Shown here piece after piece: positions 1-9,630 of a DNA stretch of 64,000 nt. A program made the position numbers and the translations under genes. The stretch is from the NCBI RefSeq assembly GCF_036997615.1, contig NZ_JAWLQA010000008.1. The stretch is one strand, 5' to 3'. The stretch is from Brachyspira sp949287565 (GTDB lineage: Bacteria > Spirochaetota > Brachyspiria > Brachyspirales > Brachyspiraceae). Numbering within the stretch: position 1 is the first letter of the stretch; each line of letters begins with the position of its first letter. The notes under the pieces were generated by a model, which saw only the letters and a list, made by a program, of their open reading frames with translations, searched no databases and was not told the origin of the DNA.

Positions 1-67
1 TATGTTATAATTTACAAATATTAGTTAGATATGTTTTTATAAAAAAATATTAAGGAGTGAATATAAT

Positions 68-1888
68 ATGAGCAATGAAAATAAATCAAATACTTTAATA
101 GAAAGAAAAGATGTGAAAATAGAAGATACTTGGGATTTAACTTTATTATATAAAAATGATGAAGAGTTTGAAAAAGATTTTAAAGCAATGGAAGAGTTTT
201 CAAAAGAAGTAAGCAAGTTCAAAGGAAATTTATCAAAATCAGCAGCTGAATTAAAAAATATATTAGATTCTATAATGAATGCTTCTATTATATTAGATAA
301 ATTAGGTTCTTATGCTTTTCTAAAGCAAACAGAAGATTTAACTAACAATGATTCTAATATAAAAGTGGCAAGATTTTCAAAATTAGCTTCTGAATTCTCT
401 GCAAATTTAAGTTATTTTGATCCTGAATTAATGAGCATTGATGATGAAAAGATGAATACTTTTTTGAAGGATGAAGTACTAAAAGATTATTTAATTTATT
501 TGAGAAATATACTTAAATATAAACCTCATACATTATCAGAAAAAGAGGAAAGAATATTAGCATTGCAGGGAGAATTAGCTTCAACTGCTTCAAATGTATT
601 CGATACTTTAAATGATGCTGATTTAAATTTCGGGGAATTAGAACATAATGGAGAAAAAACAACATTAACTCATGCCACATTCTCAAGTTTTCAAGAAAGC
701 CAAGACAGAGAATTAAGAAAAAATAGCTATAATCAATTCTATAAAGAATATGATAAACATAAAAATACTTTGGCAGAACTCTATGCAAACCAAATAAAAC
801 AGGATATATTCGATGCTAAAATAAGAAATTATAACAGCGTACGAGAAATGGAATTATTCGGAGATGATATACCTGTAAGTGTTTATGATAGTTTAATTGA
901 AAGCGTACATAATGCATTACCAGCTTTACATAGCTACTACGAATATTGTGCTAATAAATTAGGAATTAGTGATTTCAGACAGTATGATAAATATGCACCA
1001 GTTGTAAAAGACGTAAAAATACATAATACATTTGATGATGCCATAGAAGTTTTAAGCAAAGCATTATCACCTCTTGGAGAAGAATATGTATCAACTCTCA
1101 CAAAAGGACTTAATTCTAGATGGGTTGATAAATACGAAAATAAAGGCAAAACAAGCGGAGCATTCTCTGCAGGATGTTATACATCAGAACCTTATATATT
1201 GATGAACTTCAGAGATGAAAGTGTTGAATCAGTATTTACTTTAGCACATGAGGCAGGACATAGCATGCATAGTTATTACAGCAGGAAAAACAATCCTTTC
1301 CAACATCATGATTATAGTATATTTGAAGCTGAAGTGGCATCTACTTTTAATGAAAAACTTTTATTTAATTATTTTATGCAAAATGAAAGTAAAAAAGAAG
1401 TTAAAGCATTTTTACTTAACAAAGATATAAACGGATTTGTTGCTACAGTATTCAGACAAACTATGTTCGCAGAATTTGAGCATATAATTCATAAAGAAGC
1501 AGAAGAAGGAAACCCAACAACATTAGAACTTATAAGAAATGTTTATAAAGATTTACTCAAAAAATATTTTGGAGCAAAAGCCGTATTCGAAGAAACAAGC
1601 GATTTAGAAGCATTGAGAATACCTCATTTCTACCGCTCATTCTATGTTTATAAATATGCTACAGGTATGTCAGCTGCTGTTGCTTTATCTAATGGCGTTC
1701 TTGAAGGCAATGCTAAAGGCGACTATACAAACAGAGATAATTATTTGAAATTCTTAAAAAGCGGAGGAAGCAGAACTCCTATAGAGAATTTAAAAGTTGC
1801 AGGTGTTGATATGACTAAACCTGAAGTTGTAGAAAGTGCTTTGAAATTATTTGCTAAAGAAGTAGAAGAATTAAAAGCATTAAACTAA
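68..1888 (+). CDS. pepF: Oligoendopeptidase F (M3 metallopeptidase)
   Basis: A 606-residue cytosolic zinc peptidase, the usual length for PepF, which cleaves short peptides taken up or produced by protein turnover. The zinc site is visible as FTLAHEAGHSMHS, with HEAGH near residue 394, followed by a downstream glutamate in IFEAEVASTFNE near residue 420 that fits the third ligand. The N-terminal half is the helical oligopeptidase F domain. There is no signal peptide. The start is supported by an AAGGAGTG ribosome site a few bases before the ATG. The gene stands alone and is closed by a hairpin directly downstream. Family assignment is secure; the exact peptide substrates cannot be read from sequence. 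Confidence 0.95.
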   Translation: MSNENKSNTLIERKDVKIEDTWDLTLLYKNDEEFEKDFKAMEEFSKEVSKFKGNLSKSAAELKNILDSIMNASIILDKLGSYAFLKQTEDLTNNDSNIKVARFSKLASEFSANLSYFDPELMSIDDEKMNTFLKDEVLKDYLIYLRNILKYKPHTLSEKEERILALQGELASTASNVFDTLNDADLNFGELEHNGEKTTLTHATFSSFQESQDRELRKNSYNQFYKEYDKHKNTLAELYANQIKQDIFDAKIRNYNSVREMELFGDDIPVSVYDSLIESVHNALPALHSYYEYCANKLGISDFRQYDKYAPVVKDVKIHNTFDDAIEVLSKALSPLGEEYVSTLTKGLNSRWVDKYENKGKTSGAFSAGCYTSEPYILMNFRDESVESVFTLAHEAGHSMHSYYSRKNNPFQHHDYSIFEAEVASTFNEKLLFNYFMQNESKKEVKAFLLNKDINGFVATVFRQTMFAEFEHIIHKEAEEGNPTTLELIRNVYKDLLKKYFGAKAVFEETSDLEALRIPHFYRSFYVYKYATGMSAAVALSNGVLEGNAKGDYTNRDNYLKFLKSGGSRTPIENLKVAGVDMTKPEVVESALKLFAKEVEELKALN

Positions 1889-1904
1889 TTTAGTTTTTAG
1901 TATT

Positions 1905-1938
1905 AAAGGCTGGCATTATTTTTTGATGTCAGCTTTTT
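1905..1938 (+). terminator. Rho-independent terminator of pepF
   Basis: GCTGGCAT and ATGTCAGC pair (one G-U) around a T-rich loop, flanked by AAA and a TTTTT run, 17 nt after the pepF stop codon. Confidence 0.75.
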
Positions 1939-2000
1939 ATTTTAACTAAAATATAAAGATCACAAAATTATAATATTTATTATTTTAATTAACTATAAAT

Positions 2001-2037
2001 AAAAAACCGCTGGCATTCTATTAAAGAATACCAACGG
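2001..2037 (-). terminator. Rho-independent terminator of the thrS-infC-rpmI-rplT operon
   Basis: On the minus strand a 13-bp stem (CCGTTGGTATTCT with AGAATGCCAGCGG, including G-U pairs) is followed by a TTTTTT run. It lies about 40 nt downstream of rplT and marks the operon end. Confidence 0.85.
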
Positions 2038-2077
2038 CAATTTTATACATAAGTAAATATTTTTTAAGTCTAATATA

Positions 2078-2431
2078 TTAAGCAAGTGCTTTTTTAGCTA
2101 CTTCAACTACAGCCTCAAATGCTTTATAATCATCAATAGCTAAATTAGATAAAGCTTTTCTGTCAATAATAACATTAGCTTTTTTAAGTCCGTTAATGAA
2201 CTTGCTGTAAGATATACCTAAAGGTCTGCAAGCTGCATTGATTCTTAAAGTCCATAAACGTCTCATCATTCTTTTTTTCTGTCTTCTGTCACGATAAGCG
2301 TATTTTAAGCCTCTTATTACAGCTTCTTTAGCTTGTTTCATTTGCTTACTATGAGAACCATAGTAACCTTTAGCCATATTTAATATTTTTTTAACTTTTT
2401 TCTTTCTTACTACACCGCTAACTGCTCTCAT
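2078..2431 (-). CDS. rplT: 50S ribosomal protein L20
   Basis: A 117-residue basic protein with the typical L20 N-terminus (MRAVSGVVRKKKVKKILNMA) and the conserved GYYGSHSKQ segment. L20 binds 23S rRNA early in large-subunit assembly and in several bacteria also represses its own operon. It is preceded by a good AAAGGAG site and lies 15 nt after rpmI. It closes the order thrS-infC-rpmI-rplT, the conserved order in many bacteria. Nothing is unusual about its length or motifs. Confidence 0.97.
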   Translation of the reverse strand: MRAVSGVVRKKKVKKILNMAKGYYGSHSKQMKQAKEAVIRGLKYAYRDRRQKKRMMRRLWTLRINAACRPLGISYSKFINGLKKANVIIDRKALSNLAIDDYKAFEAVVEVAKKALA

Positions 2432-2446
2432 TCTAGTCTCCTTTTA

Positions 2447-2650
2447 TTATCTGCCATAAGGCATTAATCTTGGCATTTCTAACATATTAGTATCATCTGC
2501 TATTCTAGCTTTACGATACTTTCTTTTAGTGTCAGGTCTTTTGCTTAAGAATTTGTGGCTACCAAATGCATGAGCAAATTTTACTTTACCAGTCTTAGAA
2601 AATCTAAAACGTTTTTTTGCACCGCTTTTTGTTTTTAATTTTTGTTTCAT
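2447..2650 (-). CDS. rpmI: 50S ribosomal protein L35
   Basis: A 67-residue, strongly basic protein beginning MKQKLKTKSGAKKRFRFSKT, the hallmark L35 start, with the later HAFGSHKFLSKR segment. It has an AAGGAT ribosome site. It sits between infC (123 nt upstream, a gap that could hold a leader but shows no convincing hairpin to me) and rplT (15 nt downstream), as expected for the translation operon. Confidence 0.96.
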   Translation of the reverse strand: MKQKLKTKSGAKKRFRFSKTGKVKFAHAFGSHKFLSKRPDTKRKYRKARIADDTNMLEMPRLMPYGR

Positions 2651-2773
2651 AAACTAATATCCTTTTAATTATATTTACTGTATGCTCAAACTATATGTAT
2701 GATAAGTACATATAGGTAGTGGGCTTTATTAAAAATAGCTGCTATACTTAAATTTAAAAACTAAAGTAATATA

Positions 2774-3358
2774 TTATTCTTCATTAACTTCAGAAGATTC
2801 CTTTTTATTAGCAGAACCTTCAGAATCAGTTTTCTTAACTTTTACAGGGTTAAGAACTGCAGATAAATTCTTACCTTCTAGTTTAGCAGGCTTTTCTGTA
2901 GCAGCTTCATTCTCTAAATCCTGTATAATTTTATTGATAAGGTCATAGCCAAATTCAGTATGAGCCATTTCCCTACCTCTAAACATTATAGTGATTTTTA
3001 CCTTGTTGCCTTCATCTAAGAATTCACGAATATGCTTCATTTTAAAGTTATAATCATGTATGCTTATCTGAGGACGCATCTTGATTTCTTTAAGCTGAAC
3101 TAACTTTTGCTTTTTCTTAGCTTCTTTACTCTTCTTCTGAATATCAAATTTATACTTACCATAATTGATAATCTTACAAACAGGAGGTTCTGCTGTAGGA
3201 GCAATCTCAACTAAATCTGAACCTTCACTTTTTGCCAATGCAAGAGCATCTTTAATACTCATTACACCAAGACTCCCTCTCTCATCATGCACAACTCTAA
3301 CTTCTGGTGCAGTAATAAATTGATTAATTCTCTCTCCTTCTTTTTTTACTGTTGCCAT
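2774..3358 (-). CDS. infC: Translation initiation factor IF-3
   Basis: IF-3 binds the 30S subunit, blocks premature 50S joining and proofreads the start codon. The N-terminal domain (about residues 8-80) contains VRVVHDERGSLGVMS and VCKIINYGKYKF. The C-terminal domain (about 85-170) contains KEIKMRPQISIHDYNFK. Total length is 194, about 15-20 longer than average because of a charged C-terminal tail after residue 170. It starts with ATG behind a GAGGT site, not the rare AUU start that mediates autoregulation in enterobacteria. It begins 12 nt after thrS, so the two are probably co-transcribed. Confidence 0.96.
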   Translation of the reverse strand: MATVKKEGERINQFITAPEVRVVHDERGSLGVMSIKDALALAKSEGSDLVEIAPTAEPPVCKIINYGKYKFDIQKKSKEAKKKQKLVQLKEIKMRPQISIHDYNFKMKHIREFLDEGNKVKITIMFRGREMAHTEFGYDLINKIIQDLENEAATEKPAKLEGKNLSAVLNPVKVKKTDSEGSANKKESSEVNEE

Positions 3359-3370
3359 TATTTATCTACC

Positions 3371-5302
3371 TCATTTAGTAGTAAATATAGAATCATTCAT
3401 TCTCTCCTTAGATTCTTTTTTGAGTTTCTCTATAAACTCATTTAAATCCATATCTTTAATTTCTTGTGAAGAACGTGTTCTAATAGATAATTTTCCATTA
3501 GAAACTTCTTCCGCTCCTATTATAACTGTATATGGCGTTCTTTGCAAGCGATATTTTTTAATCTTAGTACCTAAATTATCATTTGACTCATCAACTTCTA
3601 CTCTGAAACCTGCATCTTTAAGTGCTTTAGCTACTTCATTAACTCTATCAATTTGAGGCTGCTCATTAAGTACATTAACTACAGCTACTTGTAAAGGAGA
3701 TAACCATAATGGGAATTTACCATTATAGTGCTCAACTAATATGCCTATAAAACGTTCCATAGAACCAAGTATAGCTCTGTGAAGCATTACAGGAGTATGT
3801 TTTTTACCGTCTTTACCTTCATAGCTAATCTCAAATCTCATAGGAAGTGAGAAGTCAACTTGTAAAGTACCGCATTGCCAGTTTCTGTCAAGAACATCTT
3901 TAATATTGAAGTCTATCTTAGGACCATAGAAAGCTCCGTCTCCCTCATTAATTTTATACTTTATACCAAGTTTATCCAAAGCATTAATCAATGATTTAGT
4001 AGCAAGCTCCCAAATCTCATCACTTCCGATAGATTTTGCTGGTCTAGTAGAAACAAATATTTCAAAGTTCTCGAAACCAAAGTCTTTATATACAGATAAA
4101 TAATATTCAATAGTATTAATAATCTCATCGCCTAATTGCTCTTCAGTACAGAATATATGAGCATCATCTTGAGTGAAAGCTCTTACTCTGAAAAGTCCAT
4201 GCAAAGCTCCTGAAAGCTCATGTCTATGAACGAAACCTAATTCAGCAACTCTTAAAGGCAAATCTCTATAACTATGTATGTTAGAATTATAAACAATCAA
4301 TCCGCCTGGACAGTTCATTGGTTTTACAGCATATTTAGTTTCATCAATTTCTGTAAAATACATATTTTCTTTATAGTTATCCCAGTGTCCGCTTCTATGC
4401 CATAATTCTTCATTAAGTATAGCAGGAGTTTTTATTTCAACGTATCCGCGTTTTTCATTTTCATTTCTAATATATGATTCAACAGCCTTATAAATAACCA
4501 TTCCTCTAGGATGCCAGAAAGGAAAACCAGGACCTTCATCATGGAAACTAAATAAATTTAATTCTTTACCTAATTTTCTATGATCTCTTTCTTTAGCTTC
4601 TTTGAGTTTTTTAAGGTATTTATCTAATGATTCTTTACTCTCAAAAGCAGTACCATATATACGTGAAAGCATTTTATTATTAGAGTCCCCTCTCCAATAG
4701 CTTCCTGCAACAGACATAAGTTTATATGCTTTTAAATAACCTGTTGAAGGAACATGAGGTCCGCGGCAAAGGTCTATAAAATCGCCTTGCTCATAGAAAG
4801 ATACTGTATCAGCATCTATACCTTCTATAATTTCAACTTTATAAGGTTCATTAGCTTTCTTGAAATACTCTATAGCCTCATTTTTATTCATTACTTTTCT
4901 TACTACAGGAATATTTTCTTTGATGATTTTTTTCATTTCATCTTCGATTTTTGGCAAATCTTCTTCAGTGAAAGGCTTTTCAGCATCAAAGTCATAGTAA
5001 AAACCGTCTTTGATAGCAGGACCTATAGTAACTTGAGTATTAGGATAAAGTCTTCTAACAGCCTGAGCCATTAAGTGACTTGTAGAGTGTCTTAATATTT
5101 CAAGTCCCTCATCTGAGGTGGTTAGTATCAATTCTAAATCGCCATCTGTTTCAGGCGTATATGTAAGGTCAACTTGTGTTCCATTAAACTTAGCTGCTAC
5201 TGCATCTTTGGAATCTTTTTTAGCATTTTGTTTAAGGAAGTCTAATAAAGACTCTCCATTGGACAAATCATAAGACTGTCCTAAATAATTAATTTTTGAC
5301 AT
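3371..5302 (-). CDS. thrS: Threonyl-tRNA synthetase
   Basis: A 643-residue class II aminoacyl-tRNA synthetase charging tRNA-Thr. Domains in order: TGS (about 1-62), the editing/SAD domain starting at HSTSHLMAQ (about 73), the catalytic core (about 240-530) with MNCPGG and MLHRAILGSMERF, and the anticodon-binding domain at the C-terminus. It is first in the operon with infC, rpmI and rplT. I looked for a T-box leader in the upstream 300 nt and did not recognise one. Length and motifs are canonical. Confidence 0.97.
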   Translation of the reverse strand: MSKINYLGQSYDLSNGESLLDFLKQNAKKDSKDAVAAKFNGTQVDLTYTPETDGDLELILTTSDEGLEILRHSTSHLMAQAVRRLYPNTQVTIGPAIKDGFYYDFDAEKPFTEEDLPKIEDEMKKIIKENIPVVRKVMNKNEAIEYFKKANEPYKVEIIEGIDADTVSFYEQGDFIDLCRGPHVPSTGYLKAYKLMSVAGSYWRGDSNNKMLSRIYGTAFESKESLDKYLKKLKEAKERDHRKLGKELNLFSFHDEGPGFPFWHPRGMVIYKAVESYIRNENEKRGYVEIKTPAILNEELWHRSGHWDNYKENMYFTEIDETKYAVKPMNCPGGLIVYNSNIHSYRDLPLRVAELGFVHRHELSGALHGLFRVRAFTQDDAHIFCTEEQLGDEIINTIEYYLSVYKDFGFENFEIFVSTRPAKSIGSDEIWELATKSLINALDKLGIKYKINEGDGAFYGPKIDFNIKDVLDRNWQCGTLQVDFSLPMRFEISYEGKDGKKHTPVMLHRAILGSMERFIGILVEHYNGKFPLWLSPLQVAVVNVLNEQPQIDRVNEVAKALKDAGFRVEVDESNDNLGTKIKKYRLQRTPYTVIIGAEEVSNGKLSIRTRSSQEIKDMDLNEFIEKLKKESKERMNDSIFTTK

Positions 5303-5604
5303 TATAACACCTCTTGAATTGATACTTTACTATTTATACTAAAAAAAATAATACAAATAGTTAAACTATTATAACATATTTATTCTCAATAGTCAATGAA
5401 TTTTATATGATTTTTAATCCATAATAATTAAACATTAAATATCGCAAATAATGTTGACTTTAATAACTTAATTAATATACTAAATTAATGCATTTAATAT
5501 ATAAATAAATATTAAAATATTATAATTAAATGCTTTTTAATATAAAATTATGTAATTTTATATTGAATCAAATAATATATAATTTTATTAGGAGATTTAA
5601 TAAT
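5303..5604. other. Divergent intergenic region between thrS and the chemoreceptor gene
   Basis: About 300 nt of nearly pure A/T. It must hold the promoters of thrS (minus) and the chemoreceptor (plus), but with this base composition no single -35/-10 pair stands out. I see no gene, T-box or repeat element. An ATG at 5530 opens a 25-codon in-frame extension of the chemoreceptor, which I treat as untranslated leader. Confidence 0.5.
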
Positions 5605-7452
5605 ATGTTTAACAGTTTAAAAGTAAGAATGCCATTAATAATTATATCAACTATGACTGTTATGATAATAGGACTATTATTAGCTTTAATAAATCTATTT
5701 TCAAAATCAATCACAAATGTAGCTATAAATGGTTTTGAAAATATATCTGACGGATATGCTAAAAGTTTGGATAATTGGTTCGCTGACAGTAAAAGCAATA
5801 TAAAAATGTATTCAAGAAATAAATCAATAATTAATTATCTATCAAATCCAACAGAAGAAAATAAAAATATAGCATACGATGAATTATTATATGAATTTGA
5901 TGTAGTAAAAGATACATATAATAGTTTAAATATTTTAGATTTAAATGGAAATGCATTAATATCGGTAAATAATTCTAATATAAATATGAAAGATGAGAAT
6001 GCTTGGAATAATTTAAAAAATAGTAATTATGATTTTGCAATAACAGAAAATATAATCACTAATAATTCTTCTGCTCCTTATATGATAATATATTCTGGAA
6101 TAAAAAATGATACAGGAAATACTATAGGAGTTTTTGCAATATCACTTAAATGGGATTCATTTAATAAAAATAATTTTGAAAATGTTGTAAATATAGGAAA
6201 ATCAGCAAGACTATTTTTAATGAATAATAATGATAAAATAATATCGCATAAAGATCCGTCAAGAATTGGAAAAGATGCTGGAGAAGAAATAAGGAAGAAA
6301 AACAGAGGAAATATTAACAGAGGAAGTATTAGATATATAAGCCTCACAACAGGAACAAAAACTGTAGCAGCATTCAATAACTTATCTGAAGCACCTTTTA
6401 CGTCAGTAATAAGTGTAAATGAATCAGAATTTAATTCACCTATAAAAACCATATCACTTATATCAATAATCACTACAATTATAATATTAATTATAACATC
6501 TATAATAATAGTGTATTATATAACTACAAGAATAACTAATGTATTAAAAGAATTATCAAATTCTATTGTAGATTTTAGTTTAGGTAATTTATCATCTGAA
6601 ATACCTTCTTGGATTTTCTCAAAAAAATATAAAAACAATGAATTAGGAAAAATGTCTAATGATTTTTATAATATGCAGAAAAAACTCATAGATATTTTAA
6701 AAAGCATAAATAATATATCATCTGCAATATCTGATAAATCCTCCTCTATTTATAAAGAAAATGAATATTTATTAAAAAGAGTTGAAGAGGAAGCAGCAAA
6801 TTTGGAAGAAACAGCATCATCTATGGAAGAGTTTGCATCTGGAATAAAAAATTCCACTCAAAGATCATCCGATGTATCAAATATAATGGAAGAAATACAA
6901 ATATCTTTAGAGTATGCTGCGGGTATTGTTAATGAAACTGCATCAAATATAGAAACAGTTAATGAAGCAAGCACAAAAATAAAAAATATTACAAAGATGA
7001 TAGAATCCATTGCCTTTCAAACAAATATACTTGCCTTAAATGCTGCTGTTGAAGCTGCCCGTGCCGGAGAACAAGGAAAAGGTTTTGCTGTTGTTGCTTC
7101 TGAAGTAAGAAATTTAGCGCAGAATTCTCAAACATCTGTTAAAGAAATAACTGATTTAATAGACGATTCTGTAGAAAAAATAAATAAAGCAACTGAATCA
7201 GTGAGAGAATCAAGAGAAATATTTGCTAAGTTGGAAGAAAAAATAAGAAATACAGTAAAATTAATATTAGATATAACTTCAACTATGCAGGAACAAAGTA
7301 TAGGAGTAGAACAGGTTAATAAAGCTATTTATAATATGGATATTAACACTCAAAAAAATGCTTCATTAGCTCATGAAACTTCAAATTTATCTAGCGAATT
7401 ATTAAGTAAATCTGAAGAATTAAATGAACATATTAGTTTTTTTAAATTTTAA
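5605..7452 (+). CDS. Methyl-accepting chemotaxis protein
   Basis: A membrane chemoreceptor that would couple an external ligand to CheA/CheW and flagellar rotation. I place the start at 5605 because AGGAG precedes this ATG and it directly begins the first membrane helix; an in-frame ATG at 5530 has no such site. Layout: TM1 (about 10-35), a periplasmic sensor of roughly 240 residues that looks like a Cache-type domain, TM2 rich in Ile, a HAMP-like linker, then the coiled-coil signalling domain. The hairpin tip contains IAFQTNILALNAAVEAARAG, essentially invariant in the family. There is no C-terminal CheR-binding pentapeptide. The ligand cannot be inferred. Confidence 0.93.
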   Translation: MFNSLKVRMPLIIISTMTVMIIGLLLALINLFSKSITNVAINGFENISDGYAKSLDNWFADSKSNIKMYSRNKSIINYLSNPTEENKNIAYDELLYEFDVVKDTYNSLNILDLNGNALISVNNSNINMKDENAWNNLKNSNYDFAITENIITNNSSAPYMIIYSGIKNDTGNTIGVFAISLKWDSFNKNNFENVVNIGKSARLFLMNNNDKIISHKDPSRIGKDAGEEIRKKNRGNINRGSIRYISLTTGTKTVAAFNNLSEAPFTSVISVNESEFNSPIKTISLISIITTIIILIITSIIIVYYITTRITNVLKELSNSIVDFSLGNLSSEIPSWIFSKKYKNNELGKMSNDFYNMQKKLIDILKSINNISSAISDKSSSIYKENEYLLKRVEEEAANLEETASSMEEFASGIKNSTQRSSDVSNIMEEIQISLEYAAGIVNETASNIETVNEASTKIKNITKMIESIAFQTNILALNAAVEAARAGEQGKGFAVVASEVRNLAQNSQTSVKEITDLIDDSVEKINKATESVRESREIFAKLEEKIRNTVKLILDITSTMQEQSIGVEQVNKAIYNMDINTQKNASLAHETSNLSSELLSKSEELNEHISFFKF

Positions 7453-7550
7453 TTTATATATAAAAAGTTACTATTTTTATTGAAAATTTATTATTTTTAC
7501 TATATTATTATAAAGTACTTTTTATAATAAAAAAGAATAAGGAGAAAAAT

Positions 7551-8513
7551 ATGGTTAAATTCTCAGACTTAGGTCTTGTTAATAGTAGAGAACTTTTTAA
7601 AAAAGCTATAGGCGGCGGTTATGCTATACCAGCATTTAACTTTAATAATATGGAACAACTTCAAGCTATAGTACAAGCATGCGTAGAAACTAAAAGCCCT
7701 GTTATAATTCAGGTTTCTTCAGGTGCTAGAAAATATGCTAATCAAACATTATTAAGATATATGGCTCAAGGTGCTGTTGAATATGCTAAAGAATTAGGTG
7801 TTAATGTACCTATAGTTTTACACTTGGATCATGGCGACAGTTTAGAACTTTGTAAAAGCTGTATTGAATATGGTTTTTCTTCTGTTATGATAGACGGAAG
7901 CCATTATGATTATGATAAAAACGTTGAATTAACTAGAAGTGTTGTTGAATATGCTCATAAATATGATGTTACTGTTGAAGGTGAATTAGGTGTACTTGCC
8001 GGTGTTGAAGATGATGTTGTAGCTGAACATCACACTTATACTCAGCCTGAAGAAGTAGAAGATTTCGTTAAAAAAACAGGAGTTGACTCTCTTGCTATTT
8101 CTATAGGTACAAGTCATGGTGCTTATAAATTCAAACCTGGTCAAAATCCTCAAATAAGATTAGACATTCTTAAAGAAATTGAGAAAAAAATTCCTGGATT
8201 CCCTATCGTACTTCATGGTTCTTCAAGCGTACCTCAAGAGTATGTTAAAATGATCAATGAAAACGGCGGTAAATTAGATGATGCTATAGGTATTCCAGAA
8301 GAGCAATTAAGAGAAGCTTCTAAGAGTGCAGTTTGTAAAATCAACATCGACAGCGATTCAAGACTTGCTATGACTGCTGCTATTAGAAAAGTATTCCATG
8401 ATGATCCTAAAGAATTCGATCCTAGAAAATATTTAGGACCTGCTCGTGATGAAATGAAAAAACTTTATATGCATAAAATAATTAATGTATTAGGTTCAAA
8501 CGGTAAAATTTAA
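7551..8513 (+). CDS. fba: Class II fructose-bisphosphate aldolase
   Basis: Reversible cleavage of fructose-1,6-bisphosphate to DHAP and glyceraldehyde-3-phosphate in glycolysis. The 320-residue protein has the class II zinc-site and substrate motifs: HLDHGDS near residue 91, MIDGSHYDY, VEGELG, ISIGTSHG and LHGSSSVP. AAGGAG lies just before the ATG. The codons are less extremely A/T-biased than in the neighbours, consistent with high expression. A 30-codon basic ORF follows 24 nt downstream and probably shares the transcript. Confidence 0.95.
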   Translation: MVKFSDLGLVNSRELFKKAIGGGYAIPAFNFNNMEQLQAIVQACVETKSPVIIQVSSGARKYANQTLLRYMAQGAVEYAKELGVNVPIVLHLDHGDSLELCKSCIEYGFSSVMIDGSHYDYDKNVELTRSVVEYAHKYDVTVEGELGVLAGVEDDVVAEHHTYTQPEEVEDFVKKTGVDSLAISIGTSHGAYKFKPGQNPQIRLDILKEIEKKIPGFPIVLHGSSSVPQEYVKMINENGGKLDDAIGIPEEQLREASKSAVCKINIDSDSRLAMTAAIRKVFHDDPKEFDPRKYLGPARDEMKKLYMHKIINVLGSNGKI

Positions 8514-8537
8514 TAAAAATTAAAGGAGATATATACT

Positions 8538-8630
8538 GTGGGAAAACAACATAGAAAAGTAGTTAAACGCAAAAGAGCATTAAGAAGAATCAAAAGACAA
8601 AAAGATGCTCTAAATGCTAAAACTAAATAA
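8538..8630 (+). CDS. Small basic protein (30 aa), function unknown
   Basis: A GTG-started ORF of 30 codons (MGKQHRKVVKRKRALRRIKR then QKDALNAKTK) with a strong AAAGGAG site 8 nt upstream. More than a third of the residues are Lys or Arg. It lies between fba and a clear intrinsic terminator, so it is very likely transcribed with fba. The composition suggests an RNA- or ribosome-associated peptide, but I do not recognise the family; it is not ribosomal protein Thx by sequence. The good ribosome site and terminator make it a likely real gene despite its size. Confidence 0.7.
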   Translation: MGKQHRKVVKRKRALRRIKRQKDALNAKTK

Positions 8631-8647
8631 TCATTGAAAAAAATTGT

Positions 8648-8684
8648 TTAAGGGCATGAGTTAATTCTTATGCCCTTAATTATT
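8648..8684 (+). terminator. Rho-independent terminator after fba and the small basic ORF
   Basis: A perfect 10-bp inverted repeat, TTAAGGGCAT and ATGCCCTTAA, around a 12-nt loop, followed by TTATTT. Confidence 0.85.
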
Positions 8685-8731
8685 TAACTAATCAAAATAA
8701 AATATCTTAATTATTAAAAATAGGAAATGAA

Positions 8732-9628
8732 ATGAAAAAATATATATTAATATTATTATTTGCTTTAATAGTATCATGTACAAAAACAGTAGATAAATCA
8801 CCTCTTGCACTTCAAACAGATTTCGGAAGAAAGGATAATGCAGTTGCTAGTATGTATGGAGTTGCTTTAACTGTAGATAAAGATTTAAAAGTTTATGATC
8901 TTACTCATGAGATACCTGCTTTTAATATTTGGGAAGCTGCTTTAAGACTAGATCAAACTGCTAGATATTGGCCTGAAGGTACTGTATTTGTAAATGTCGT
9001 AGATCCGGGAGTTGGTACTGATAGAAAATCTGTTGTTATGAAAACTACTAACAATTATTATTTTGTAACTCCTGATAATGGAGCTTTAACTTTTGTTGCT
9101 GAAAGTTTAGGTATAGAAGAAGTAAGGGAGATTGATGAAGCTGTAAACAGACTAACTAACTCTCAAGAATCATACACTTTTCATGGCAGAGATGTTTATG
9201 TATATACTGGTGCAAGACTTGCATCTAAACAAATAACTTTTGAACAGGTTGGAAAATCTTTAGGTACTAATATTACTAAAATAGAATATCAAAAAGCAAA
9301 ATTTGAAAACGGAAAATTCTCTGCTAATATTCCAATACTCGATGTACAGTACGGTAATGTATGGTCATCACTTCCTCGTCAATTAATGCTGGATAATGTA
9401 ATACAGGTTGGAGATATTTTGAATGTTTCTATATACAATCAAGGAAATTTAGTATGGAACGGAGATGTTAAACTTGTTAATACTTTCGGAGATGTACCTG
9501 AGGGTGATAATATGGCTTATTTCAATTCAGAGCTTAATTTCTCTGTTGCTGTTAATATGGGTAATTTCTCTGATAAGTACAAAGTTTACAGCGGTCCTGA
9601 ATGGAGTATGGAAATAATAAAAAAATAA
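8732..9628 (+). CDS. SAM hydroxide adenosyltransferase family lipoprotein (DUF62)
   Basis: The 298-residue product starts with a lipoprotein signal (MKKYILILLFALIVSC, Cys16). It then shows the S-adenosylmethionine hydrolase / fluorinase-fold family motifs: LQTDFGRKD at 27-35, VDPGVGT and TPDNGALTFV. Known members split SAM into adenosine and methionine using water. The motif set is intact, so enzymatic activity is plausible. A lipidated, probably periplasmic location is odd for a SAM-using enzyme, because SAM is a cytosolic cofactor; the true substrate may differ. It is monocistronic; downstream lies repeat copy A. Confidence 0.85.
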   Translation: MKKYILILLFALIVSCTKTVDKSPLALQTDFGRKDNAVASMYGVALTVDKDLKVYDLTHEIPAFNIWEAALRLDQTARYWPEGTVFVNVVDPGVGTDRKSVVMKTTNNYYFVTPDNGALTFVAESLGIEEVREIDEAVNRLTNSQESYTFHGRDVYVYTGARLASKQITFEQVGKSLGTNITKIEYQKAKFENGKFSANIPILDVQYGNVWSSLPRQLMLDNVIQVGDILNVSIYNQGNLVWNGDVKLVNTFGDVPEGDNMAYFNSELNFSVAVNMGNFSDKYKVYSGPEWSMEIIKK

Positions 9629-9630
9629 TA

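Noticed and set aside
5303..5604. T-box or other leader upstream of thrS
   Set aside because: No T-box core sequence or antiterminator hairpin could be recognised in the A/T-rich leader.
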